64,000 nt of DNA from Cohnella algarum (GCF_016937515.1 NZ_JAFHKM010000002.1:2351001-2415000); one strand, 5' to 3'; positions 26,978-36,699 are shown, counted from the first letter of the stretch. Program-made: numbers and translations. Notes: generated by a model from the sequence alone, not told the origin.

Positions 26978-27954
26978 AAAGCGTGCCGCTGAGCGAGGCT
27001 TTTTTTCACGGAGCGGTGTCGCTTGAACATACGGGGAGAGGCATCAAGCCGTGGCGCATTCCGTACCGGGATTACGAGCTGTTCCCGCCGGACGGCATCG
27101 GCGGGAAAGCGGAAATATGCGCCGGCGTGCGGCTGCGGCTGCGCACCGGCTCCGACGCCGTCGCCGTCCGGTTCGAGCCGCTCGCGGAGGACGCCCGCCT
27201 GGATTGCATCGCAAACGAAAGCTTGCGGTTTACGGCCGATATCCGGCGAGGGGAGGCGAAAGCCGTTTTCTCCGGATTTCCCGAAGGCGCGAATATCCTT
27301 GAAATTTACTTGCCTCAAAACGCCGGCATGACCGTGACGGGGTTGTCGGTATCGTCCGGCTTCGACGCCGAGCCTTGGCCCGACAACCGGCCGCGCTGGA
27401 TCGCTTACGGCAGCTCGATCACCCAGTGCGCGGACGCGTCGAGCCCGTCCCGCACGTGGCCGGCCATCGCCGCCCGCAAGCTCGGGTTCAACCTCACCTG
27501 CCTCGGCTTTTCGGGCAACTGCCACCTGGAGCCGATGGTCGCCCGGACGATCCGGGATTTGCCGGCCGATTTCATCTCGCTGTGCGTCGGCATCAACGTA
27601 TATGGCGCCGCCACGCTCAGCCCGCGCGCCTTCAAGCCCGCGCTGATCGGCATGCTGGAGACGATCCGCGACCGGCATGCCGAAACGCCGCTGCTGGTCG
27701 TTTCCCCCATCTACGGAACGGTTCGGGAAACGGAGGAAAATGCGCTTGGCTTTACGCTGCCCGCGATGCGGCAGGACGTTCGCGAAACGGTCGAGCTGCT
27801 GCAAAGGCGCGGCGATCGCGGCATCCGTTACCTGGACGGCCTGGCGCTGTTCGGCCCGGAGGACGCGGCTTTTTTGCCGGACGGGCTGCATCCGAATGCC
27901 GAGGGCTACGAGAGGATCGGGGCGAGGTTTGCCGAGTTGGCCATGCAAGAATAG
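26974..27954 (+). CDS. SGNH/GDSL hydrolase with N-terminal beta-sandwich
   Basis: A 326-residue esterase. Residues 1-130 form a beta-sandwich-like part; the catalytic domain follows with the block I Ser in WIAYGSSITQCAD, a Gly/Asn pair in GFSGNCHLEP, GINVYG, and the Asp-His pair in PDGLHPNAEGYERIG. Enzymes of this type remove acetyl groups from plant polysaccharides such as pectin or xylan. It has no signal peptide, so it should act on imported oligosaccharides. Its start overlaps the FAD gene, and a terminator follows, so it ends the locus. Confidence 0.85.
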   Translation: MKSVPLSEAFFHGAVSLEHTGRGIKPWRIPYRDYELFPPDGIGGKAEICAGVRLRLRTGSDAVAVRFEPLAEDARLDCIANESLRFTADIRRGEAKAVFSGFPEGANILEIYLPQNAGMTVTGLSVSSGFDAEPWPDNRPRWIAYGSSITQCADASSPSRTWPAIAARKLGFNLTCLGFSGNCHLEPMVARTIRDLPADFISLCVGINVYGAATLSPRAFKPALIGMLETIRDRHAETPLLVVSPIYGTVRETEENALGFTLPAMRQDVRETVELLQRRGDRGIRYLDGLALFGPEDAAFLPDGLHPNAEGYERIGARFAELAMQE

Positions 27955-27970
27955 CATCGAATACTTCGCG

Positions 27971-28015
27971 GCAGGGTCTCGTCTCCGATCGGGAGAAGAG
28001 GCCCTGCTCTTTTTC
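27971..28015 (+). terminator. Terminator of the polysaccharide locus
   Basis: GGCAGGGTCTC and GAGGCCCTGC form a long stem with an inner GTCTCC/GGGAGA stem, followed by TCTTTTTCC. Confidence 0.75.
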
Positions 28016-28089
28016 CGAAGTTCCGAAACGCTTCGTTTCCCTTGCCGTATGGATAACTTAAGGTTTGTTTGCGAAAAGGAGGAAGATGC

Positions 28090-29028
28090 ATGTTTCAGGA
28101 ATGGAACGATCGTCTGTCCGAGTTAAAAAGCAAGCGGCGTCAGCGGGACAACTGGAACCGACGCGAGGAGGAGCTGCGGCAGGAGCTGAAGCTCGCAATC
28201 CGCGATCGCGACCGGTTGGCGGATGCGCTGCGGGAAGAGCAGAGGGATGTCGAGCGGTTAAATTCGCTGTCGCTCGGGGCTTTGTTTTATTCGTTCATCG
28301 GCAAAAAGCAGGAGAAGCTGTCCCGGGAAGAGGAAGAGGCGCTGCAGGCCCGGCTGCGTTACGAGGAGGCTGCCGACCATGTCGCCGATCTGGAAGCCGA
28401 GCTTGCGGAACTGAAGCGCAATTTGGCCGAGGTCCGAAGCGTCGATGCGGAAATCGCGTCCGTCATGCAAGAGAAGACCGGTCTTATCCGGGAGCGGCTG
28501 CCCGTCCTTGCTTCCGAATTGCAGGAGATTACGGATGCGGAATCGGAGGCGGGGGCCGACATCAAAGAGCTGAAGGAAGCGGCTTCAGCGGGCCAATCCG
28601 TTCTCGAAGCGCTGGACAGCGCCCAGGCCAAGCTGGAATCGGCCCAAAACTGGGGCACTTACGATATGCTGGGCGGAGGCCTTATCGCCACTTCCGTCAA
28701 GCACAGCCGAATCGACGAGGCCCGCTCCGCCATCCATGCGGCCCAAAACCGGCTGCGGCGGTTTCAGACCGAGCTGGCCGACGTGCAGAAGGACGTAAAC
28801 GTCCCGATTGAAATCGGCGGCATGCTCACGTTCGCCGACTACTTCTTTGACGGCGTGATTTCCGATTGGATCGTTCAAGGGCGGATCAAAGAGTCGCAGG
28901 AACGGGTCCGGGAAAAGCGCGCGCAAATCGGCGGAATCGTATCGGAGCTTGAAGCGGAGCGGCGGAAAGCGGAAGCGAAGCTGGCCGAGCTCGCCCGCAA
29001 ACGCACGCAGCTTGTGGAGAACGCGTAG
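28090..29028 (+). CDS. Coiled-coil protein of unknown function
   Basis: A 312-residue protein made largely of heptad-rich helices, with high Glu, Arg, Lys, Ala and Leu (residues about 5-170 and 210-305). Between them is a short region, GTYDMLGGGLIATSVKHSRI, and later IEIGGMLTFADYFFDGVISD, which look like conserved core motifs. There is no signal peptide or membrane helix. I do not recognise a family function. ATG at 28090 follows AAGGAGG by about six bases; an ATG at 28086 is out of frame. It stands alone, convergent with the DeoR gene; the 94 bases between them hold GC-rich dyads such as GGGGCCC/GGGCCCC. Confidence 0.7.
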   Translation: MFQEWNDRLSELKSKRRQRDNWNRREEELRQELKLAIRDRDRLADALREEQRDVERLNSLSLGALFYSFIGKKQEKLSREEEEALQARLRYEEAADHVADLEAELAELKRNLAEVRSVDAEIASVMQEKTGLIRERLPVLASELQEITDAESEAGADIKELKEAASAGQSVLEALDSAQAKLESAQNWGTYDMLGGGLIATSVKHSRIDEARSAIHAAQNRLRRFQTELADVQKDVNVPIEIGGMLTFADYFFDGVISDWIVQGRIKESQERVREKRAQIGGIVSELEAERRKAEAKLAELARKRTQLVENA

Positions 29029-29122
29029 TCTCGTACCTCCTTGGGGCCCGCCGCAAGGGCCCCGGCGCCAGGATCGGCGGCCGGGAGCCGCCGCCGGGCA
29101 AAGCCCAAGCGGCCCGCCGCGT

Positions 29123-29899
29123 TCAACCGGCGGAGACGACCGTCAGCGGGTAGCCCGCCTTGCGGTACACCTCCGCCTCGTATTCGTCGAGCCGGCCGTC
29201 GGTAATGATTTCGTCGAACGAATCGAGATCGGCGAATATGGCCAGCGAATTGTAGCTGAATTTCGTGGAGTCGGCCAGCAGGATGCTTTTGCTTGCGGCG
29301 CTCATCGTCGTCTGCCGCGCGCCAACGAGCACGGGAGACCAGGCCATCGCTCCTTTGGCATGGGATACCGCCTCGCAGGTGAGAAACGCGACGTCGACGG
29401 TGAGCGAGCCGAGCATTTTTTCCGTATAAATGCCGTCCAGGCTGTACGCCCACTTGCTCAGCCTTCCTCCGGCGCAGTACACGTCGAAGCTGCCGAACCG
29501 TTCCTCGTTGGAGAGCATCAGCGCCGTATGCAAATCGCGGGTGATGATTTTCAGCCCCTTGAACTTCTCCAGCTCGTCCACCATCGCCGCCACCGTCGTG
29601 CCGGCGTCGAGAATGAGGCTCATGCCGTCCTCGACATGCTTGGCGGCTTCCCTGGCGATGGCCGCTTTCTCCTCCCTATGCTCGTTGGCCCGCTGCTCGT
29701 ATTTGGCGCCCATAAACCGCTTGACCTTCATCGCCCCGCCGTGGAAGCGCTGGATTTTGCCCTCGGATTGCAGCAGGTCCAAATCGCGGCGGATCGTCAT
29801 TTGCGATACGTTAAATTGCTCGGCGAGTTCGGGAATCGTTACTTGCCGGTTCGTTTCCAGCAGCTTCATGATCTCGTGGCGCCGCGTTCCCATGAGCAT
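29123..29899 (-). CDS. DeoR/GlpR family transcriptional regulator
   Basis: A 258-residue regulator: N-terminal DeoR helix-turn-helix (ETNRQVTIPELAEQFNVSQM, then TIRRDLDLLQSEGKIQRFHG) and a C-terminal DeoRC ligand-binding domain with ILDAGTTVAAMVDEL, which usually senses a phosphorylated sugar. ATG at 29899 follows AAGGAGG; the frame is open further upstream without a ribosome site. It is divergent from the creatininase operon and most likely controls it, together with its own gene. It is odd that a sugar-phosphate type sensor sits beside an amidohydrolase operon, which may hint at a ribosylated or phosphorylated inducer. Confidence 0.88.
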   Translation of the reverse strand: MLMGTRRHEIMKLLETNRQVTIPELAEQFNVSQMTIRRDLDLLQSEGKIQRFHGGAMKVKRFMGAKYEQRANEHREEKAAIAREAAKHVEDGMSLILDAGTTVAAMVDELEKFKGLKIITRDLHTALMLSNEERFGSFDVYCAGGRLSKWAYSLDGIYTEKMLGSLTVDVAFLTCEAVSHAKGAMAWSPVLVGARQTTMSAASKSILLADSTKFSYNSLAIFADLDSFDEIITDGRLDEYEAEVYRKAGYPLTVVSAG

Positions 29900-30007
29900 C
29901 GGCTTTCCCTCCTTGCGGCAATTCCTTATTAACGCCGGCGCTGCGCCCGGCGACATTTCCCCATGATCCATTATAGCGACCCTCCGAACGATTGTCAGTA
30001 AAAACAT

Positions 30008-30063
30008 GTTCGTTTTATGTTATTTTCGTGTGAAAAATAGCTATGCAAATTTTCGTTTATGTG
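30008..30063. promoter_or_regulatory. Candidate DeoR operator region
   Basis: Three TTCGT half-sites at 30009, 30025 and 30052 lie in the AT-rich divergent region between the DeoR gene and the creatininase operon. The middle one is in the dyad ATTTTCGTGTGAAAAAT (30022-30038). DeoR/GlpR proteins commonly bind TTTCG-type half-sites, so these are likely operators. No riboswitch is apparent in the 190-base leader. Confidence 0.4.
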
Positions 30064-30229
30064 ATATAAGGGTTATATGATGATCATTTGTGTTAGCTTG
30101 GCGTGATTTTAAATGACTGAAAATTGTGAAAAATGGTCTTTCCGAAGTCATTTTCCGTCTTTCAGGGAGTAGACTCGTATCAAGGTGTGTCAGTTTTCAT
30201 TACAAATACCTGCGCAAGAGGTGAGGAGC

Positions 30230-31033
30230 ATGCGGTTTCGCTATGACGGCAATGCGTTCGACCGCCGTTTTCTGCCCCGGCTGACGACCAAGGAAATCGA
30301 AGCGATGCCGAAAGAAGACGTCTTGATCGTGCTTCCCGTCGGCGCCGTCGAACAGCACGGACCCCATCTGCCCGTGTTTACGGATACGCTGCTCGGAGAA
30401 GCCTTTATGGCGGCGGCGTTCGACCATCTCCCCGAAGACGCGCCGATTTGGCTGCTTCCCGCCGTCGCTTACGGCAAAAGCACCGAGCACTCGGCGTACC
30501 CCGGCACGATCACGCTCTCGGCCCAGACGCTCATGATGGTGCTGCAGGACATTGCCGCCTCTCTCGCCCGCAGCGGCTTCAGGAAGCTGCTCCTCTTCAA
30601 CACTCACGGCGGCAACGCCGACCTGCTCGGCATGATGGCGCGCGAAATCCGCATCGCGACCGGCCTTGACGTCTACCGTCTCGATCCCGGCGCGGTCGGC
30701 TACAGCGAATCGTTCACCGACGATGAAGAAAAAGCGTGCGGCATTCACGCCGGGGACGTCGAGACGTCGCTCGTCATGGCGTCCTGCCCCGACTGGGTGA
30801 AGCCCGAGCTAGCGCCGCGGGAAATGCCGCGTTTTCCCCGGTCTCCTTCGCTCTCTTTCCGCGCCAGATCGTTCGCCTGGGTCATGAGCGACATTTCCCG
30901 CAGCGGCATCGCGGGCGACGCGACCAAGGGGACGGCCGCAAGAGGCGAGGCGATGCTGGAGAAGGCGGGGCCGCTGCTCGCCAAGGCGCTTATGGAAATC
31001 GCGGCGTTCGATATGAATTCGCTGCGCGAATGA
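30230..31033 (+). CDS. Creatininase family amidohydrolase
   Basis: A 267-residue metal-dependent amidohydrolase. The family motifs are all visible: LPVGAVEQHGPHLPVFTDTL (Glu, His and Asp metal ligands near residues 40-53), YGKSTEHSAYPGTITLS, NTHGGNADLLG and GIHAGDVETSLVMA. Known members open creatinine or cleave formamides in pterin and flavin precursors, so the family name does not fix the substrate. ATG at 30230 follows AGGTGAGGAG. It is the first gene of an operon with an ABC importer and two amidohydrolases, so it probably hydrolyses an imported cyclic amide. Confidence 0.85.
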   Translation: MRFRYDGNAFDRRFLPRLTTKEIEAMPKEDVLIVLPVGAVEQHGPHLPVFTDTLLGEAFMAAAFDHLPEDAPIWLLPAVAYGKSTEHSAYPGTITLSAQTLMMVLQDIAASLARSGFRKLLLFNTHGGNADLLGMMAREIRIATGLDVYRLDPGAVGYSESFTDDEEKACGIHAGDVETSLVMASCPDWVKPELAPREMPRFPRSPSLSFRARSFAWVMSDISRSGIAGDATKGTAARGEAMLEKAGPLLAKALMEIAAFDMNSLRE

Positions 31034-31058
31034 AATCGGAAACGGAGGCGACACGAAG

Positions 31059-31832
31059 ATGGAAGCAACGTCACAGGTCAAGGAATGGGTCCGCATGGAG
31101 CGGCTGTCGAAGGTGTATCCGAACGGAACCGTCGCGGTCAAGGAAGTCGATCTTTCGATACGCGAGGGCGAATTTCTTTGCTTCGTCGGCCCGTCCGGCT
31201 GCGGAAAATCGACCATTTTCAAAATGATCACCGGCCTTTCCGGCCCGACCGGCGGAACGCTCGAGGTGATGGGCACTTCGCCCAAGCAGGCGCGCAAGCA
31301 AAGCGATACCGCCTTCGTCTTTCAGGATCACACGCTGCTCCCGTGGAATTCGGTCGTCGACAATGTGACGCTGCCGCTCGCGCTGCGCGGCGTTCCGCGC
31401 AAGGACCGCCAGCGGGAGGCGGAACGTGTGCTGGAGCTCGTCGGCCTCAAGGATTATATGAAGGCGATGCCTCGGCAACTGTCCGGGGGCATGAAGATGC
31501 GGGCTTCCATCGCCCGCGCCCTCGTGTCCAAGCCGAAGCTGCTGCTGATGGATGAGCCGTTCGGGGCGCTTGACGAAATTACCCGGCAGACGCTCCAGCT
31601 GGAGCTGCTCGAATTGTGGCGGCACGATCCCGAAATGACGGTGCTGTTCGTCACGCACAACGTGTTCGAAGCGGTCTTTCTGTCCACCCGGATCGCCGTC
31701 ATGACCCCGAGACCGGGCAAGATCGCGAGCCTGATCGACGTGCCGGTCCCTTTTCCCCGCGACGAATCGTTTCGCACTACTCCGGAGTTCGGGCAAATCG
31801 TCAAATCCGTATCGCAAGCCCTCAAGCATTAA
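31059..31832 (+). CDS. ABC transporter ATPase (SsuB/TauB/ThiZ type)
   Basis: A 257-residue ATPase: Walker A GPSGCGKSTI (near residue 46), Q-loop FVFQDHTLLPWNSV, signature LSGGMKMRASIARAL, Walker B LLLMDEPFGALDE and H-loop FVTHNVFEAV. The DHTLLPW sequence after the Q-loop is typical of nitrate, sulfonate, taurine and pyrimidine importers. It powers the permease and binding protein encoded downstream. It lies 25 bases after the creatininase gene. Confidence 0.92.
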   Translation: MEATSQVKEWVRMERLSKVYPNGTVAVKEVDLSIREGEFLCFVGPSGCGKSTIFKMITGLSGPTGGTLEVMGTSPKQARKQSDTAFVFQDHTLLPWNSVVDNVTLPLALRGVPRKDRQREAERVLELVGLKDYMKAMPRQLSGGMKMRASIARALVSKPKLLLMDEPFGALDEITRQTLQLELLELWRHDPEMTVLFVTHNVFEAVFLSTRIAVMTPRPGKIASLIDVPVPFPRDESFRTTPEFGQIVKSVSQALKH

Positions 31833-31864
31833 TCGACAAATGAAAACCGGAAGGAGGTCCATTC

Positions 31865-33214
31865 ATGCCGATGGAATGGACGAAGGAAATGCAGCAGCTG
31901 GTCGGAGAGGAACGGCTGCTGCTTGAGAATGAACAGGTCGAAAAGCTGTCCAAGGATTACTACTGGTATTCGCCCGTGCTGGAACCGCTGCTTCGCGACA
32001 AGCGCGCCGACGGCGTCGTCGTGCCGGAAACGGAGGAGCAGGCGGCGCGGGCGCTTGCCCTGGCGTACCGCTCCGGCATTCCGGTGACGACCCGGGGGGC
32101 CGGCACCGGCAATTACGGGCAGGCGGTTCCGCTCGAAGGCGGCATCGTGCTCGATTTGAGCAAGCTGGACCGGGTGATCGAAATCGGCGGGGACTATGCC
32201 CGCGTTCAGGCCGGCGTCCGGCTGGGCGCGCTGGAAAAACGGCTTCGGGAGCAGGGGAAGGAGCTGCGGATTTATCCGAGCACGTTCATGAAGGCGACCG
32301 TGGGCGGATTTGTCTGCGGCGGCTCGGGCGGCATCGGCTCCATCACCTGGGGCAACCTGTGGGACGGCAACGTGCTGGAGGCGGTCGTGCTGACGATGGA
32401 GGAAGTCCCCCGCAGGCTTGCGGTCAAGGGAGAGGAGCTTGCGGCCTACATCCACAATTACGGCACGACCGGCGTGCTGACCGAGCTGGTCATTCCGATT
32501 TCCGAAAAAACGGAATGGACGCAAACGGTCGCGCAGTTCGACGACTTTGCGTCGGCCAGCCGGTTCTCCCATGCGGTCGCCGTCGACGATTCGATTCGCA
32601 AGCGCCTGGTCGCTCCCGTCGAATGGCCGATTCCCTCCTTTTTCAAACCGATCGCGAAGCGGCTCGAATCCGGCTCCAGCGCCTGTCTGCTCGAGACCGC
32701 GGAGGGTACCGAAAGCGCTCTGGCGGCTCATGCCGCCGCGGCCGGGGGGCGTGTCGGCTATACCATTCCTTCCGATCAATACCGCAAAATCATCGGCTTG
32801 TCCGACTTCACCTGGAATCACACGACGTTATGGGCGCTCAAGGCCGATCCTTCGCTGACGTATTTGCAGGCCGGGTTTCATCCGACCGATTTTCCGGAAC
32901 AAATCGCGAGGATTAAAGCCGAATTCGGCGACGAAGTGCTCATGCACCTGGAATTTATGCGCTCGGGCGGCGTCGTCGTCCCGGCGGCGCTGCCGATCGT
33001 CCGCTTCACGACGCAAGAGCGGTTGTACGAGATCGTCGCTTTTTTCCGTGCGAACGGCGTGAGCATTAACGACCCCCATACGTGGATGCTGGAGGCGGGA
33101 GGACGCGGCGAACTGGACGCGATGCTTCGGGCCAAGCGCGCCAACGATCCGAAAGGGCTGCTCAATCCCGGCAAGCTGCAAGTTCCGGTCCAAAGCACAG
33201 TAGAGGAGCGATGA
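31865..33214 (+). CDS. FAD-binding (PCMH-type) oxidoreductase
   Basis: A 449-residue flavoprotein of the glycolate oxidase GlcD/PCMH type. The FAD-binding segment is VTTRGAGTGNYGQAVPLEGG (residues about 77-96), then VQAGVRLGALE and a Gly-rich TVGGFVCGGSGGIGS. The C-terminal half lacks the Fe-S ligands of GlcD-like relatives. It could oxidise a ring alcohol or hydroxy acid arising from the imported substrate. AAGGAGG lies nine bases upstream of the start. It is unusual to find it inside an ABC transporter operon between ATPase and permease. Confidence 0.85.
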   Translation: MPMEWTKEMQQLVGEERLLLENEQVEKLSKDYYWYSPVLEPLLRDKRADGVVVPETEEQAARALALAYRSGIPVTTRGAGTGNYGQAVPLEGGIVLDLSKLDRVIEIGGDYARVQAGVRLGALEKRLREQGKELRIYPSTFMKATVGGFVCGGSGGIGSITWGNLWDGNVLEAVVLTMEEVPRRLAVKGEELAAYIHNYGTTGVLTELVIPISEKTEWTQTVAQFDDFASASRFSHAVAVDDSIRKRLVAPVEWPIPSFFKPIAKRLESGSSACLLETAEGTESALAAHAAAAGGRVGYTIPSDQYRKIIGLSDFTWNHTTLWALKADPSLTYLQAGFHPTDFPEQIARIKAEFGDEVLMHLEFMRSGGVVVPAALPIVRFTTQERLYEIVAFFRANGVSINDPHTWMLEAGGRGELDAMLRAKRANDPKGLLNPGKLQVPVQSTVEER

Positions 33215-33217
33215 ACG

Positions 33218-34090
33218 ATGAGCGAGGAACTGCTGACCGATTCGAGTCTTGCGTCCCTGTCCCATTCGTCCCGGGATAAGGCTTGGAGAATGAAACCGCT
33301 GCTGCGGAAGCTGTGGAAGCGGACGGCGCCCCCCGTCGCCGCCTTCGTCATCTTCATCGGCGGCTGGGAGCTGTTTTGCCGGCTGGCGGGCATGAAGCCG
33401 TATTTGCTGCCGAAGCCTTCCGACATCGTCCGCGCCGCTTCGGAGAACGCGTCCAACCTGTGGGTCTCCGTCTACACGACGATCACCGAGGCGGTCATCG
33501 GCTTTTTGCTCAGCATCGTGCTCGGCGTGGGGTTTGCGATTCTGCTCGCGAGTTCAAAGCTGATCGAGCGGAGCGTGTACCCGTACGCGATCATCATGCA
33601 GACGATTCCGATCGTCGCCGTCGCGCCGATCATCGTCATCTGGTTCGGCGCCGGCATGAACGCCATCGTCATTATCGCCTTCCTGATCGGCTTTTTCCCG
33701 ATGCTGTCCAATACGCTGATCGGCCTCAACTCCACCGACCACAACATGAAAAATCTGTTCTACCTCTACAACGCGTCGCCGATGCAGACGATGTTCCGCC
33801 TGCGGATCCCGGCCGCGCTCCCGTACATCGTCGCCGGCCTGAAAATTTCGTGCACGCTGGCGGTCATCGGGGCGATCGTCGGCGAGTATATCGCCGGCAT
33901 CGGGGGCGGCAAGGGCGGCCTCGGCTATGCGATTACGGTGTCCGCCTCCCGCCTGCAAACTTCTTACCTGTTCGCGTGCGGGCTGGCCGCTTCCCTGCTC
34001 GGCATCGTGTTTTATCTGCTCGTCAACGCGTTTTCGAAATGGATGCTCAGCTCCTGGCACGAATCCGAAATGAAGTCTTCCGAAGGATAA
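33218..34090 (+). CDS. ABC transporter permease (SsuC/ThiX type)
   Basis: A 290-residue permease with about six membrane helices and the loop KNLFYLYNASPMQTMFRLRI, the EAA-type ATPase contact. Helix order and the terminal VNAFSKWMLSSWHESE resemble the taurine/sulfonate/pyrimidine permease group. GAGGAG lies upstream of ATG 33218, only three bases after the previous stop, so translation is probably coupled. Confidence 0.9.
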   Translation: MSEELLTDSSLASLSHSSRDKAWRMKPLLRKLWKRTAPPVAAFVIFIGGWELFCRLAGMKPYLLPKPSDIVRAASENASNLWVSVYTTITEAVIGFLLSIVLGVGFAILLASSKLIERSVYPYAIIMQTIPIVAVAPIIVIWFGAGMNAIVIIAFLIGFFPMLSNTLIGLNSTDHNMKNLFYLYNASPMQTMFRLRIPAALPYIVAGLKISCTLAVIGAIVGEYIAGIGGGKGGLGYAITVSASRLQTSYLFACGLAASLLGIVFYLLVNAFSKWMLSSWHESEMKSSEG

Positions 34091-34144
34091 GGGAAAAAGG
34101 ATAAGCGATTATCGCGAATACCGCGAAAAAGGGAGGCGAGGCCG

Positions 34145-35506
34145 GTGCACGGTCAAAACGCGGATTTGGAAGCGGTCAACGTCCGTTTGCCGCTCGAGGG
34201 AGAAGGCGGCCTGTTCCGGGTAAGCGTTCGGGACGGCAAATGGACGGCGATCGAGCGGCAGGAAAATGCCGTATCCGAGGACGGGTACGTTCCGATCGCC
34301 GCTCTCGGGCTGGACGAATTGCGGGCGGCCGGGCGGCTCGATCTGGAAGGGCGGGTGCTGCTGCCGGGGTTCGTCGACGTCCATATGCATCTGGACAAGG
34401 CGTATTCGCTCCCGCGCGTGCGCAATCGTTCGGGCACGCTGCTGGAAGCGATCGAGAACTACCGGGCGGTCGCCCCGACGTTCGCGAAGGAGACGATTCG
34501 GGACCGGATCGTGAAGGCGGCGCTGAACGCGGCGTCCTACGGCTCGGCGACGCTGCGCAGCCATTTGGACGTTCCCGTCCACCTCGGGCGCGACCTCGCG
34601 ATGCGCACGATCGAGGCGGCGCTGGAGGCGAGGGAAAGGGTGAGCGGGGCGGTCGACATTCAATATTTTCCGATGTTTTTCTACGATCCGAGCGCCGAGC
34701 GCGAGTTGACCGAATTTGCGGCCGAAGCGCTCCGGATGGGCGTCGACGGCGTGGGCGGCGCCCCGCATCTATGCCCGGAAGCCGACGCGGGCATCGCGTG
34801 GGCGTTCCGGCTCGCGACGAAATTCGCCCGGCCGATCGATCTGCATGCCGACGAATCGGACGATCCGGCCGTGAAGACGATCGACGTTTACTGCGATCAG
34901 ATCATGCGCAACGGCTATGCCGGCCGGGCGACGGCAGGCCATTTGTGCTCGCTGTCGGCCATGGCCCAGGACGAGGCGGATCGGCTGATCGCCAAAATGG
35001 CGATATGCGGCGTCGGGGCCGTCACGCTCCCCGCCGTCAATCTGTACCTGCAAGGGCGCTCGGACCGGGGCAACGTCCGGCGCGGCGTCACCCGGGTCCG
35101 GGAGCTCGCGGAAGCGGGGGTGCCGGTGGCCGCCGCGTCGGACAACATTCAGGACCCGTTCCATCCGTTCGGCCGCGGGGATATGCTGCAAGTCGGGCTG
35201 ATGACCGCCTATGCGGCGCACTTGGCCAGGGAAGAGGACATCGTCGCGGTGCTGCGCATGCTGACGCATCTTCCCGCCCGAATCGCGGGCTTGCGGGACT
35301 ACGGCGTCGCTCCGGGCAACCCGGCGGGGTTTGTCGTCCTGGACGCGGTATCCGCGGAGGAGTTGTTCCAGGAGCTGCCGGCGACGCGTTGGGTATACAA
35401 CAAGTCGCGCTGGACGTTCGCGTCCAGGCTGAGCCGTCAGGGGACGGAGCCCGACGCCGGCGTCGAGGCGGCCGTTCGCTGCGCGAATGCGGATTCGGCG
35501 GTCTGA
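34145..35506 (+). CDS. Cytosine-deaminase-like amidohydrolase
   Basis: A 453-residue amidohydrolase of the CodA type. Metal ligands are visible: FVDVHMHLDKAY (HxH), LHADESDDP, GHLCSL and the late ASDNIQDPFHP with the catalytic Asp. CodA relatives deaminate cytosine, creatinine or isoguanine and some hydrolyse triazines. GTG start at 34145 with GGGAGGCGAGG upstream. A second, divergent copy is at 37513, so the operon encodes two related but non-redundant ring hydrolases. Confidence 0.85.
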   Translation: MHGQNADLEAVNVRLPLEGEGGLFRVSVRDGKWTAIERQENAVSEDGYVPIAALGLDELRAAGRLDLEGRVLLPGFVDVHMHLDKAYSLPRVRNRSGTLLEAIENYRAVAPTFAKETIRDRIVKAALNAASYGSATLRSHLDVPVHLGRDLAMRTIEAALEARERVSGAVDIQYFPMFFYDPSAERELTEFAAEALRMGVDGVGGAPHLCPEADAGIAWAFRLATKFARPIDLHADESDDPAVKTIDVYCDQIMRNGYAGRATAGHLCSLSAMAQDEADRLIAKMAICGVGAVTLPAVNLYLQGRSDRGNVRRGVTRVRELAEAGVPVAAASDNIQDPFHPFGRGDMLQVGLMTAYAAHLAREEDIVAVLRMLTHLPARIAGLRDYGVAPGNPAGFVVLDAVSAEELFQELPATRWVYNKSRWTFASRLSRQGTEPDAGVEAAVRCANADSAV

Positions 35507-35607
35507 TCTTCGCCGCGTTCCGCTGCCCGCTGTCCGACGCACGGTGCCGATCCGCTTTCGGCGGATGCACATACAGATTTTCAAAGGATAAGGGAGGAAG
35601 AGAAACG

Positions 35608-36699
35608 ATGCTTAAAAAAAGATGGGCAGGCAAAAAAGCGAGATTAGGCGTTATGGCGGCGGCGATGGCGGTTGTCCTGAGTCTATCCGCGTGCGGTTCC
35701 GGCAATAACGGGGCTTCGCCGTCTCCGGGCGAATCCGCGTCTTCGGCTCCGCCGGAATCGGCGGCCGCGACGGCGTCGGCCGGTCCGCCCGCGTCGGCAT
35801 CGGCGCCGGCCGAGCTGACCAAGGTCACCCAGGTGACGAACTGGTTCGCGGAACCGGAGCACGGCGGACAGTATGCGGCTCTCGCGAAAGGGTTCTATGA
35901 AGAGGCGGGGCTCGACATGACGATCCAGGCCGGCGGACCGGGCATTTCCTCGACGCAAATCGTCGCCGGCGGCAATGCCGAGTTCGGCATGGGACAGGCG
36001 GACGAAATTCTTTTGGCTCGGGAAAACGGCATACCGCTCGTCGCGATCGCGGCGACGTTCCAGAAAAATCCCCAGGGCATCATGTTCCACAAAGGCAAGT
36101 TCAAAGACCTGTCCGAGCTGAACGGACATAAAATTTACGTCGGCAGCGGCGTGACCTATTGGGAGTATTTGAAAAGGGCGTACGAGCTCGACGACGTGAC
36201 GGAACTGAAGTACACGGGCTCTCTCGCGAATTTCGTCGCCGATCCGGATTCCGCGACCCAGATTTACATTACCTCCGAGCCGTTCACGATGCAGCAGGAG
36301 GGGGTGGAGGTCGACTATTTCCTGAACTACGACTTGGGCTACAAGCAATACGGCAACGTGCTTTATACGACCGAGGAATATATCGAAAAGCATCCCGAAA
36401 TCGTCAAAGCCTATGTCGAAGCTTCCATTAAAGGATGGGACTACTACAAAGACAACGTCGAGGAAATCAACAAGGTGATGCAGGAGAAAAACCCCGACCT
36501 GAAGCTGGAAGCGATGGCCTACGGCGCGCAGGCGCAGGAGCCGCTCGTTTACGGCGGCGACGCGGAAACGTACGGGGTCGGCTATATGAACGAGGAAATA
36601 TGGAAGGGGCTGCAGCAGCAGCTGATCGAGATCGGTTTGCTCAAGGAGGCAGAGCCGCTCGAGAACGTGTTTACGAACGAGTTCCTTCCGGGCAAGTAG
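35608..36699 (+). CDS. ABC transporter substrate-binding lipoprotein (NMT1/ThiY/SsuA type)
   Basis: A 363-residue binding protein. Signal peptide from MLKKRWAGKKARLGVMAAAM to lipobox LSAC, then a Ser/Ala/Pro linker and an NMT1-like domain opening with VTNWFAEPEHGGQYAALAKG. NMT1-like proteins bind formylaminopyrimidine, hydroxymethylpyrimidine or sulfonates; the GGQYAALAKGFYEEAGLD start is the pattern seen in pyrimidine binders. The AGGGAGGAAG site lies upstream. It works with the ATPase and permease of the same operon. Confidence 0.87.
   Translation: MLKKRWAGKKARLGVMAAAMAVVLSLSACGSGNNGASPSPGESASSAPPESAAATASAGPPASASAPAELTKVTQVTNWFAEPEHGGQYAALAKGFYEEAGLDMTIQAGGPGISSTQIVAGGNAEFGMGQADEILLARENGIPLVAIAATFQKNPQGIMFHKGKFKDLSELNGHKIYVGSGVTYWEYLKRAYELDDVTELKYTGSLANFVADPDSATQIYITSEPFTMQQEGVEVDYFLNYDLGYKQYGNVLYTTEEYIEKHPEIVKAYVEASIKGWDYYKDNVEEINKVMQEKNPDLKLEAMAYGAQAQEPLVYGGDAETYGVGYMNEEIWKGLQQQLIEIGLLKEAEPLENVFTNEFLPGK

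Noticed and set aside
30008..30229. Riboswitch in the leader of the creatininase operon
   Set aside because: No purine, TPP or guanidine riboswitch core could be matched; TTCGT half-sites explain the region better.
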